Below, in pieces: positions 33,324 through 40,956 of a stretch of 64,000 nt of DNA. Both the position numbers and the translations under genes were made by a program. Within the stretch, counting starts at the first letter, position 1. The number at the start of each line of letters is the position of its first letter. Origin of the DNA: CAYVFC01 sp964450715 (GTDB taxonomy: Bacteria; Myxococcota_A; Polyangia; Polyangiales; JAFGIB01); NCBI GenBank assembly GCA_964450715.1, contig CAYVFC010000014.1:1-64000 (forward strand), written 5' to 3'. The notes under the pieces are model-generated. The model worked only from the letters and a program-made list of their open reading frames with translations, made no database searches and was not told the DNA's origin.

Positions 33324-34671
33324 CGGATACCTCCCGCGCCTTGTGCAGCAGCGCCGCGATGGGGTCGAACGGCGTGCTGGCAACGGCTGGCTCGGAGCCG
33401 GCATGGGTGGTGCCGTCATCAGCGGACGCGGCACCCCGGTTGCGGTGCCGGTTTGTGACGGGATTGCACAGCCCGAAGCGCACGGGCTGCTGCTGCCAGC
33501 TGGCGCGCAATGCTCTCTCGGTCAGGCCATCGACGACCACGCTGATCTGCTTTCCGGCCAGGTGGCGGCCGGCGACCTCGTAGGTCTTGCCGTCCAGGTC
33601 GAAGGTGCAGTCCTTTCGCACCTGCCGGCTCACCGAGACCTCCAGCGCCCGGGCGAGTTGCTCGGGCGTAAGCGGTGCAGGCCGGCGGGCGATGCCATCG
33701 AGGTAACGTCGCCGCGGTGTCTCGCCCATCAGCGCGGCATGAGGCCGCCGGTGATAGTCCGTATCCAGCCAGGCCCATAGCGCCTGCCCGACCTGGTGGA
33801 CGCCCGCGGTCGCGGGCAGGTGGTCGGTGCAGCGCTGGCGCATTGTGCGCCAAAATCTTTCCATTTTTCCACGAGACTCGGGTGAATGAGGCTGTGCATG
33901 TACCAGCCGTATACCGAGACGCTTGCAGACCAGCTGCAGTACCTCTCCGCGATAGCAGGCGCCCCAGTCCAGGTACAGGGTCGTGGGAGCCGGGTGGCGG
34001 AGCAACGCCCCACAGAATACCTCGAGCATGTCCTGCTCGCGCTCCTGAGCTCGTGGCATCAACGCCGGGCAGTAGCGGCTGGCGTCGTCCAGAAGCCCGT
34101 GGACCAGCACGCGGCGCGCTCGGCCCTGCTCATCGAGCTGCTTGAGGTGGCATACGTCGCCGTGCCACAGCTCCGAGGGGTGCTTGGCCTGCCAGCGGCG
34201 CCGCTGCACGTCCTGTCCGCGCTCGGCCCGCCGCTTGGACAGCCGGGGCAGTCCGGCCGAGCGGTACAACCGCCGCAGGGTCGACTCCGTCAGCTGGTCC
34301 TCGGACACGATCCCGTTGCGCAACGCCTCGGACAGCACCATGTCCGCGGCCGCCGACGGGTGCTCGCGGCGAATCTCCAGCAACAACTCGCGCTGCTCAT
34401 CGTCGAGCTTGAGCGCGAAGCCGCGGGCTCGGGGCTTGGGCAAAAGCCCTGAGGCCAGGTCGGCCTTGGCGTCGTAGTACCAGCGCTGCAGCGTCTTGTA
34501 GTGGTACTGCCGGGTGAGCCCCGCTCCCGGTGGCCGGTAGCGCCTGGTAGCTCGCTGCTGCAGCTCATCTTGAAGCTGTCCTCGGGAAAGCTCCTGGCTC
34601 AAAAGGTCGCCAACAATGCTCAGCCGGAACAGAGCTGTCCGCTCTCGACGGGATGGTTTCGGTGTCTTCAT
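33316..34671 (-). CDS. DDE transposase (TniA/IS481-like)
   Basis: A 451-residue integrase-core transposase. The catalytic triad is visible: ELWHGDVCHLK (first Asp), TLYLDWGACYRGEVL (second Asp, here DWGA instead of the common DNG) and SPESRGKMERFWRTMRQRC (Glu). An N-terminal HTH-rich part (about 1-140) and a C-terminal Mu-type beta domain (CTFDLDGKTYEVAGRHL) flank it. The ATG at 34671 is preferred over 34719. It forms an overlapping pair with the AAA ATPase. It probably recognises the GGTCACG motifs at the element ends. Confidence 0.9.
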   Translation of the reverse strand: MKTPKPSRRERTALFRLSIVGDLLSQELSRGQLQDELQQRATRRYRPPGAGLTRQYHYKTLQRWYYDAKADLASGLLPKPRARGFALKLDDEQRELLLEIRREHPSAAADMVLSEALRNGIVSEDQLTESTLRRLYRSAGLPRLSKRRAERGQDVQRRRWQAKHPSELWHGDVCHLKQLDEQGRARRVLVHGLLDDASRYCPALMPRAQEREQDMLEVFCGALLRHPAPTTLYLDWGACYRGEVLQLVCKRLGIRLVHAQPHSPESRGKMERFWRTMRQRCTDHLPATAGVHQVGQALWAWLDTDYHRRPHAALMGETPRRRYLDGIARRPAPLTPEQLARALEVSVSRQVRKDCTFDLDGKTYEVAGRHLAGKQISVVVDGLTERALRASWQQQPVRFGLCNPVTNRHRNRGAASADDGTTHAGSEPAVASTPFDPIAALLHKAREVSDE

Positions 34672-34771
34672 CGCTATCCTCCTCGGGCTTCGAGTGCCCG
34701 ATCTCCGGAGGTAGCCCATTTCATCCCTGCCGGGCTGACCACCAATGGTGGGCGGATTCTGTGGCCGGCAC

Positions 34772-35419
34772 TCACATGGCGCACCCCCACCGGACGTGCG
34801 TTTTCACGGCGGTATGCACCATCTCGCTCCACTGCTTGCCGCCCGACCGCTGCAGCACCAGCACCAGCAGGCCCGAGATGCCCGTCCCCGAGATGCCCGT
34901 CCACCAGTGCCTGGCCCGAGCAGCCCAGCGGTCCAGCGAGCGCCACTGGTAGCCCGGATCGCCGAACGCCCGGCTGGTCGCGCCGCGCAGCATCCCCTGC
35001 CGGTCGTAAGCCTCGGCCTGCGAAAGGCCTTCGCCGACCGGCTTCCTGGCCACCAGGAAAAACGCCGCCACGATCGCTGCCGCGCTGTACAGGTATCGCG
35101 GCATCACCCCCTCGGGCAGCACCACCAGAATCGCACCGCAGTGCGTGCACCTGTACCGGCGCTCCCAGCACTCCAGCACCTGGGCCGGATCGCCCCCGGC
35201 AGCGGCAACCAGCAACAGCACCGGCGCCGCCGCCGCCATCCGCGTGCGCACCCCGTGCCCGTGCAGAACCATCCGCTTGCCACACCGGGCCGGCTGCTGG
35301 CACCTGGCGCACCGCTTCGGTCGCACGTCATCGACGGCCGGAATCTGCGCCGAGCTGAGAGAACCTAGCCAAAAACGAATCCATTCGGTATTCTTCATTC
35401 GCTGGCTCCAATCCAGCAC
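34772..35419 (-). CDS. Zinc-ribbon accessory protein of transposon
   Basis: A 215-residue protein with two Cys clusters, CARCQQPARCGK (about 37-48) and YRCTHCGAI (about 89-97), which together can bind zinc, and a hydrophobic stretch at about 110-125 (YLYSAAAIVAAFFLVA). I believe it belongs to the group often found upstream of this kind of DDE/ExeA transposon (DUF6431-like), but its function is not known. It is the first gene inside the right end and is separated from the transposase by about 100 bases. Confidence 0.7.
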   Translation of the reverse strand: MLDWSQRMKNTEWIRFWLGSLSSAQIPAVDDVRPKRCARCQQPARCGKRMVLHGHGVRTRMAAAAPVLLLVAAAGGDPAQVLECWERRYRCTHCGAILVVLPEGVMPRYLYSAAAIVAAFFLVARKPVGEGLSQAEAYDRQGMLRGATSRAFGDPGYQWRSLDRWAARARHWWTGISGTGISGLLVLVLQRSGGKQWSEMVHTAVKTHVRWGCAM

Positions 35420-35589
35420 GAGACGGGGCGCCGCGCTGATAACTTGGAGCCCCGTCTCACCTCTATTTTTCTACCGGCCGGAACTGTACCGAAACCGTCT
35501 CCGCCGGTGAACCAGCGTGACCGCTCCCCTCCGCCCGAGGGCTCCGGGGAACGGTCACCCTCGTTGCGGCCCCCTCGCCCCCAAAGCCT

Positions 35590-35604
35590 CAAATAGCGTG
35601 ACCG
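35590..35604 (-). repeat. Transposon terminal inverted repeat, right
   Basis: CAAATAGCGTGACCG, inverted copy of 27843-27857 with one mismatch. The same core AGCGTGACCG recurs at 35514-35523 within the element end. Confidence 0.7.
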
Positions 35605-35638
35605 GGGAATCGCCGGATCGCCCTAAGTGGAATGGGCG

Positions 35639-35824
35639 CTAACAAGGACGAACTACACTCTTGCCGACTCTGATCTTCGACCAGTAGCCGCGCGGCGGCC
35701 TCGGTACGTTGAGGCGGTCACATACGAGAGCCAGAAAGCCCGAAGCAACTTCGTACCGAGGAGCTACGGCCAACATGGGCTCGGCCCACACCTCTTCGTA
35801 AAGCTTCTCGCGAGTCACAGACAT
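35639..35824 (-). pseudogene. N-terminal HTH fragment of split gene
   Basis: A 61-residue fragment, MSVTREKLYEEVWAEPML then APRYEVASGFLALVCDRLNVPRPPRGYW, which is the N-terminal helix-turn-helix of a widespread protein family. In intact relatives several hundred further residues follow; here a TAG ends the frame 35 bases before the transposon end. The matching remainder lies at 26638-27849 beyond the element. TAATAT sits seven bases upstream of the ATG and may be a -10 box for a leaderless message, but no good -35 is seen. Confidence 0.75.
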
Positions 35825-36009
35825 TGAAACGATATTACACCAATACACCGGCCAGAGAGGGGCCCCGTGCGGATTCCAGGTCGTTCGAATTCCGTGTATT
35901 TTTACGGTGTTACGACCGATTGGCGGCGGCCGCCAAAACGGGCGAAAAAAGGCAGAAGAACTGGTGGCAAGCTACCGCGGCAGTCGTGCGCACACCTTGC
36001 GAACCGCGA

Positions 36010-36597
36010 TCATTCCGGAGTCCCCAGGTCCGGGAACCCGCAGTTGAGCAACGAGGGCGGGGGGAAACCTGTTACCTTCAGGGCACCGTCTGGGCCGACG
36101 AGGACCTCGACTGGAACGGCGTCGGCCATGTCCGCGGGGCCGTACCTGTCCGTCAAGAAGTGGACTCTCTGGTTGGACGACCCGCGCCATGGAAGGGCAA
36201 AGGTTGCCAATTCGTGTTGGAAGTGACCGGTGACCAGTACGTCGGTTAGCGATACCAGGTCCCTCGCGGCCCCCCATACCAACTCGTCGAAGTCGTAACC
36301 GGTCCACGTGAATACCGATAGGCCGGCGCGTTGCACTGCACGTCCTACCTCGGCGAGGGCGCGTGCCTGCGCGAAGGGCTCGCCGCCGGTGAAGGTCACG
36401 CCCTCGATGCCCGGAGTCGCCGTGATCTCGGCAACGAGGTCGGCTACATCTCGGACGTCGCGGCGGGCGAAGCTCCAGGTATCTGGGTTCCAGCAGCCGG
36501 TACACGCCAAAGGGCAGCCCTGGACCCACACCACGAATCGCTCGCCGGGACCGTTGGCGGCGCTTCGGGATAAGGTGCGAGCGACGTTCAGCTGCAT
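36010..36597 (-). CDS. Radical-SAM activase (NrdG-like, 4Fe-4S)
   Basis: A 195-residue short radical-SAM protein. The cluster motif CPLACTGC (CxxxCxxC) is at about 29-36, followed by WNPDTW as in glycyl-radical activases, and GVTFTGGEPF supplies the SAM-binding GGEP. No nrdD or other glycyl-radical enzyme is encoded nearby, so its target is probably inside this operon. It is the last gene, three bases after DUF1257. The C-terminal part lacks extra clusters. Confidence 0.87.
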   Translation of the reverse strand: MQLNVARTLSRSAANGPGERFVVWVQGCPLACTGCWNPDTWSFARRDVRDVADLVAEITATPGIEGVTFTGGEPFAQARALAEVGRAVQRAGLSVFTWTGYDFDELVWGAARDLVSLTDVLVTGHFQHELATFALPWRGSSNQRVHFLTDRYGPADMADAVPVEVLVGPDGALKVTGFPPPSLLNCGFPDLGTPE

Positions 36598-36600
36598 CGG

Positions 36601-37095
36601 TCAGTACGTCCTTTTCACGAGGACCATACGGATGGTCTCGCCCTGGCGAGTTTCCTTGACCAGGTAGCCCATCTTCTTTGCGCGTTCACGGACAGCCTGG
36701 CGTTGCGCATCCACGAGTCGCTGGCGTTCTTCCTCCAGGCGGCGGCGCTCCTCGGCTGCGATGCGTTCCTGTTTCGCTGCCCAGTGGAAATGATAGCGAG
36801 CGTCGAGCTGAGAAAGCGAGCCCGTACCGAACCGCGGATGGTCGACGTCGCTGACGAATGCCTGGTAACCGGTCGCGGTGGCTAGAAAGCCCACGTCGTT
36901 GGAACCGGCACCCAGGTGCTGGCGGCGAATCACAATATTCGCCGTTTGCTTACGACTGTCGCCCCGGTAATCGATGAGTTGTACCGGAGTCTCATGTACC
37001 TCGACCTTGGCGTGATCGAATCCAAGGTCGGCAAGTGCTGCGAGCAGGCACTCCTGATCGGTCAAGGGCGTCATCAGGGTTATGTATGCGCTCAT
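36601..37095 (-). CDS. DUF1257 / Ycf35-like protein
   Basis: A 164-residue protein matching DUF1257. It begins MSAYITLMTPLTDQECLLAALADLG and contains the typical QLIDYRGDSRKQTANIVIRR block and GFLATATGYQAFVSD. The second half is a charged helix (about 110-150) leading to GYLVKETRQGETIRMVLVKR. The family's role is unknown. It is recurrently encoded beside DUF2997 and Ycf46-type AAA proteins, as here. The ATG at 37095 overlaps the DUF2997 stop by ATGA. Confidence 0.88.
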   Translation of the reverse strand: MSAYITLMTPLTDQECLLAALADLGFDHAKVEVHETPVQLIDYRGDSRKQTANIVIRRQHLGAGSNDVGFLATATGYQAFVSDVDHPRFGTGSLSQLDARYHFHWAAKQERIAAEERRRLEEERQRLVDAQRQAVRERAKKMGYLVKETRQGETIRMVLVKRTY

Positions 37096-37301
37096 GGCTT
37101 TTTCCCCACGGACTGCTTGCGCGAGGTGGCCACACGCGCGGTTCCTGTATCGGGTTTTCGCTCGACACATGTGGTGCCGTGCGACAGCCCTTCGAGCAGA
37201 CGCTCCAGGGCGCGCAGGCAGGTATCGCTATCGAAGCCTTCAGCGTCGGCGGTGATACGGCCCTGGTGGTCGATCTCGATGGTAATGCGCTGTTCCTTCA
37301 T
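37092..37301 (-). CDS. DUF2997 small protein
   Basis: A 69-residue protein. KEQRITIEIDHQGRITADAEGF is the DUF2997 core, a small beta hairpin module, followed by DTCLRALERLLEGL and a Lys-rich tail. The start ATG 37301 overlaps the stop of the upstream coiled-coil gene; the longer frame to 37373 lies inside that gene. DUF2997 usually travels with DUF1257. Function unknown. Confidence 0.85.
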   Translation of the reverse strand: MKEQRITIEIDHQGRITADAEGFDSDTCLRALERLLEGLSHGTTCVERKPDTGTARVATSRKQSVGKKP

Positions 37302-39283
37302 TCGTTCTCCTGGGCGACGAGCTTGGCAGAGAGGCGATCGGCATCCTGCTCTCCGGCCGCCAGGTCCTCCCACGTCTGGATAGCGAGGTACCGCTGGTTC
37401 TTGTGTCTACGGAGTATCCCGGCTGTGGGCAGATCTTCATCAGGTACAACGGAAGCCGGACTGGCATTCGCCGCGGGCGGGACAAACCGCCCGCCGGTGG
37501 GGGACGGTCGCGTCGCGGGGCTGGCGGGCGACCGAAACTCGAATTGCTCGGAAGCTCGCTGTTCCAGGTCGCTGATCCTGCTGCCAAGGCGTTTGATTTC
37601 CTTGTCCGTCCTCGCCGAATCGTCCGAGAGTTTCCGTTGGCGCGCGATCAGGTCTTTCATAGCCTTTTTATCTGCCGATTTTTGCGACTCCTTGATGGTC
37701 GCCAGCTCATCGGCGACGACAGTCCGCCGTCTCTCGGCGTCGTCCAGCGCACGGCGGTGCTTGGCCAGGACGCCTCTCGCGTCGTCGACACGAGAACGCC
37801 ACGCGACCTCCTGCTTGTCCCGCTCTTCGGTCTCGCGGGCTATTCTTTCCTCCTCCTCCAGGTCGCTCTGGAGCTTCCGGGTCTGTTCTTCAATCTCGGC
37901 TAGTCGCGCCAACATTAGTCGGGCACCCGAGCTACCGGCTGCCGAGGGAAGCTGGTCCTCCATCGAGGCAACTTTCTCGAGCAGCCCGTTATGGGTGCGC
38001 TCGAAGCCGAGAATCGCTCCGGCGAGCTTCGAGAAAGCGCGTCCTATACGCCCGCGGTTATCCTCGGCTGCCTGGAGCGCATCGCGGACTTTTCCAAGGC
38101 GAGAGGACCAGTTCCGGTCGAGTTTGTGCCACCGGTCGACTAGCGCGTCTTCCTCTGTATTGGCTGGGAGTCGAGGCGGCAGCACGATCCAGCGATAGCG
38201 CACCGAGAGCGCTAGGGGCTGGGGTTCCGGAAGTGTCGCCGGCGAGGCGTCTGAGACGGCGCTCAGCGTGCTTGCCGTAACGTCATCCACCTCGATTACC
38301 TGCTCGGTCTCGATATGGCGAGCGGCTGCCTCGCCCGGAAGCCAGAGGGTCGAACCCGTATGAGCCGGATCACCGAGGCGAAGGTCGACGGAGAAGCGCC
38401 ATCGGGCCGGCGCTTCGAGAATACGAGCCGCATCGGACGCTTGCTCCGATGTGAGTAGAATGCGTAGTCGCGCTCGGGTTCCGGGAAGCAGAATCTCGCC
38501 CCCGTCCGATCCGAGGACGAGGTCGGGAAGACACCTGTCCTCCCACACCACTTCGGTGCCGTTGCGGACAAGGCGGGATAATAAATCGTGGTGATCGGGC
38601 CCCGCAGGGAACCACAACCGACGTGGCGCGGCATCGGGCGGCGCGCCGGAATTGAGGAGAACCAGCGCGCCCTGCGCGTCTGCCTCCAGGCGAGCGTCCG
38701 CGCCTACGAGGCGCACCGGAGCAGTGCGCGGGAGGTTGTTCACGTCGAACGGACGCTCCCCGGCAGGCCGCCACGACAGCTGACTCCCGCCGGACCACGC
38801 CTCCTCCGTCGCCTCGTACCAGAACAACCGCAGGAACACCTGCCAGAAGGAGTCGGCTTGAGCGGGGTCGAGGCGAAGTTTCCAGTCGCCGCCGATCCAG
38901 AGGCTTGCGTTGCCGCCACTGTACACGCCGGAAACCGGCACCTCGGGCATCCGGCGAATCAGCACTTTGGGGGCCTCGAGCACCTCTGGATCGACCCGGT
39001 CCTGGCCCCACTCGGGCGGTACGAGGAGGTAGACGCGCTTACCCGCGCTGGCGTGCGCGACCATCTCTTCGGATACAGCCTCTCCGTCCTCGCCGAGCAT
39101 GAAAAGCACGGGGGAGCCACTCTCCGCGCAGTCTGCGGCGGTCCCCGTATCTGGCACGAGCCACGACAGGTCCGCTACCGCTGCTCGAGCCTGCTCCCCG
39201 CCGACCCATGCAGAAGGCAGCCGGGCGTCGTCTCGGCGCTCCAAACGATCCCGTGCGAGGCGACGGATCGGTCCCTGCATCAC
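37298..39283 (-). CDS. Unrecognised coiled-coil protein of defence-like operon
   Basis: A 661-residue protein without a family I know. Residues about 1-350 look globular and beta-rich (repeated RLVGADARLEAD, LWFPAGPDHHDLLSRL, STLWLPGEAAARHIET). Residues about 400-600 form a long coiled coil (for example RLAEIEEQTRKLQSDLEEEE and KDLIARQRKLSDDSARTDKE). The C-terminal 60 residues carry GRFVPPAANASP and a short helical end. It starts at GTG 39283, overlapping the previous stop, or at ATG 39280. An oligomerising scaffold role is likely from structure alone. Confidence 0.8.
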   Translation of the reverse strand: MMQGPIRRLARDRLERRDDARLPSAWVGGEQARAAVADLSWLVPDTGTAADCAESGSPVLFMLGEDGEAVSEEMVAHASAGKRVYLLVPPEWGQDRVDPEVLEAPKVLIRRMPEVPVSGVYSGGNASLWIGGDWKLRLDPAQADSFWQVFLRLFWYEATEEAWSGGSQLSWRPAGERPFDVNNLPRTAPVRLVGADARLEADAQGALVLLNSGAPPDAAPRRLWFPAGPDHHDLLSRLVRNGTEVVWEDRCLPDLVLGSDGGEILLPGTRARLRILLTSEQASDAARILEAPARWRFSVDLRLGDPAHTGSTLWLPGEAAARHIETEQVIEVDDVTASTLSAVSDASPATLPEPQPLALSVRYRWIVLPPRLPANTEEDALVDRWHKLDRNWSSRLGKVRDALQAAEDNRGRIGRAFSKLAGAILGFERTHNGLLEKVASMEDQLPSAAGSSGARLMLARLAEIEEQTRKLQSDLEEEERIARETEERDKQEVAWRSRVDDARGVLAKHRRALDDAERRRTVVADELATIKESQKSADKKAMKDLIARQRKLSDDSARTDKEIKRLGSRISDLEQRASEQFEFRSPASPATRPSPTGGRFVPPAANASPASVVPDEDLPTAGILRRHKNQRYLAIQTWEDLAAGEQDADRLSAKLVAQENE

Positions 39284-40956
39284 TGGCTACCTCCGCCCAG
39301 CCACTGGCGTAGCGCCGGCTCGAGCTCGTCCGCGGATACGCGCGTTCCGAGCAGATCCTTCCATAACAGCGGCGACTCCGGGCTAGGGCCTTGAGCCTTC
39401 GATCGGGCGTGGAGCGGACTGTTGCTCAGGTGCCATCCGAAGCCCGCCCCGTTACTGGAAAGCACGAGCAGATAACGGTCATGGGGAAGGTCTTGTCCAA
39501 AAACCTCTCGGTAGCCTCGCGGGCTGGTGCCGGTGAGCGCCTGGATTCGCTTGAGGTCGGCTTTCTCGTCTCCGGTCCACACCTCGATCCCGACGGATGG
39601 CTCAATTTCGCGAACCGCCTGTACGAGGAGCTTCAGCGTGGCGAGGTTGTCGTTACCTCGAACGTAGCGATCACAGAGCAGCACCTTCTGGGGCGTCTCG
39701 CCGGCGAGCAGCCGGTCCACGAGTTGTCGCATCGTCCATTCGCTACCGTAGGGCACGCGTATCACTCCATTAGGCTCGGAGGCGACCGCTGGAGATGGGG
39801 CGCCGTCGCGCAAGGCGGCTAGCTCGTCGCTCGAGACCGGGTACGGTGCGAGGTCCACGGGAGCCGCGAGGGCCCAGAAACGCGCCAGGTCCTCGGGCGC
39901 CTTGCTCCCCTGCGCGCCCAAAAGCTCTTCATGAGCCGGCAGCGTTGGCGAAAATCGCTCCAGAGGCGTCCCCTCGGTCAGATCGGCGAATAGTTGCCGC
40001 ACATCGGCGCGGCTGCGGTAGACGGGATGCTTGTCAAACGAGCGATCGAAGCGGGACATGGCCCACTGTTGAGCATCGTCTGTCGACTCGGGGCCGATCG
40101 GCACGTCTTCCAGGGTCACGTTTTCGTAAGAGCCTTTGCCGGGGACCTCGACTCGGCCGAGCGCCAGAGTCTTGCGGAAGCTGTCTATCTCGTCCAACGC
40201 GAGGCCTCGAAAGGATACGGCGAGGCGGCGCTCGCTCGGTTGCCACCGTCCAAAAGAGGACATCGGGCCGGAAGCCCAGGTTGTCGCCAGGCCCCAAAGG
40301 TCTAGGCCTTCTGATTCCGATCCGTGCTGCACGAGGATCGTACCATTCCCGCTCGGCGCATCGATCGTGCCGTCGAGCTGCCAATGATCGCGCCCGGCGT
40401 CGAAGTCGAGAGTCCAGCTGATACGACAGCTCGCGCGCGTCTCGCCCACCAGGCAGCAGGCCTTACCGTGGTTGGTCGGAAGGTCGCGAACCTGGAACCG
40501 CTCATTCGGATCGACCACCGAGCGGAATACCTTTCCGCGATCCGGTTGCACCGGCAGCGGCTCGATGTGCTCGAACCGAGCGTCACGGTTGGACGCGAGG
40601 CGTTCCACCGAGAGGACGCGGCGACCGATCACGGGGTGCTCGGCAAGCCAGAGGTCATAGACGCCCTGCTCGGGTACGGGAGCCTCGTCGGTTTCTGCCA
40701 CGTCTTCGCCGAGCGCCATGAGGCCACCGCGCTCGTCGCACAGACCGAGCATCTTGCACCAGTCGATCACGTTATTCGCGCCCGTGTCCGACAGGCCAGG
40801 GAGCGCGGACCGGACCGTCTCGATCGAGATACGGTTACCGTGGTCGCGTGCAGCCCGGCACAGCAAGCCCAACTCGGGTCGCCGCTCCATCCACGCCATT
40901 TCCGCGAACACTGCTACGCGGGAAACGAATATTCCGGATGAAAGGACCGCTTTCAT
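39280..40956 (-). CDS. Unrecognised 558-residue operon protein
   Basis: Begins MKAVLSSGIFVSRVAVFAEMAW at an ATGA overlap with the helicase stop. Residues about 1-100 look like a helical, winged-helix-like module (RSALPGLSDTGANNVIDWCKML). The centre is beta-rich, and the C-terminal 170 residues (from IRVPYGSEWTMRQLVDRLL, with KVLLCDRYVRGNDNLATLKLLV and YLLVLSSNGAGFGWHLSNSP) resemble the alpha/beta layout of a phospholipase-D-like or MIT-associated domain, without HKD motifs that I can see. No firm family. Confidence 0.8.
   Translation of the reverse strand: MKAVLSSGIFVSRVAVFAEMAWMERRPELGLLCRAARDHGNRISIETVRSALPGLSDTGANNVIDWCKMLGLCDERGGLMALGEDVAETDEAPVPEQGVYDLWLAEHPVIGRRVLSVERLASNRDARFEHIEPLPVQPDRGKVFRSVVDPNERFQVRDLPTNHGKACCLVGETRASCRISWTLDFDAGRDHWQLDGTIDAPSGNGTILVQHGSESEGLDLWGLATTWASGPMSSFGRWQPSERRLAVSFRGLALDEIDSFRKTLALGRVEVPGKGSYENVTLEDVPIGPESTDDAQQWAMSRFDRSFDKHPVYRSRADVRQLFADLTEGTPLERFSPTLPAHEELLGAQGSKAPEDLARFWALAAPVDLAPYPVSSDELAALRDGAPSPAVASEPNGVIRVPYGSEWTMRQLVDRLLAGETPQKVLLCDRYVRGNDNLATLKLLVQAVREIEPSVGIEVWTGDEKADLKRIQALTGTSPRGYREVFGQDLPHDRYLLVLSSNGAGFGWHLSNSPLHARSKAQGPSPESPLLWKDLLGTRVSADELEPALRQWLGGGSQ

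Larger units (their letters stand above)
27843..35604. mobile_element. DDE/AAA transposon carrying nested RIT element
   Basis: Bounded by CGGTCACGTTATTTG at 27843-27857 and its inverted copy CAAATAGCGTGACCG at 35590-35604 (14 of 15 match). Genes from right to left: Cys-rich zinc-ribbon protein, DDE transposase, TniB/ExeA-like AAA ATPase, and a RepA-like AAA ATPase broken by the RIT element. Further copies of the end motif core (AGCGTGACCG at 35514, ACGGTCAC near 35551) lie inside the right end, as for transposase binding sites. No target-site duplication is obvious, so the exact ends may be off by some bases. Confidence 0.65.

Noticed and set aside
37035..38198. A 387-codon plus-strand frame
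   Set aside because: Ser/Arg-rich low-complexity translation opposite the coiled-coil protein; no motif or start context.
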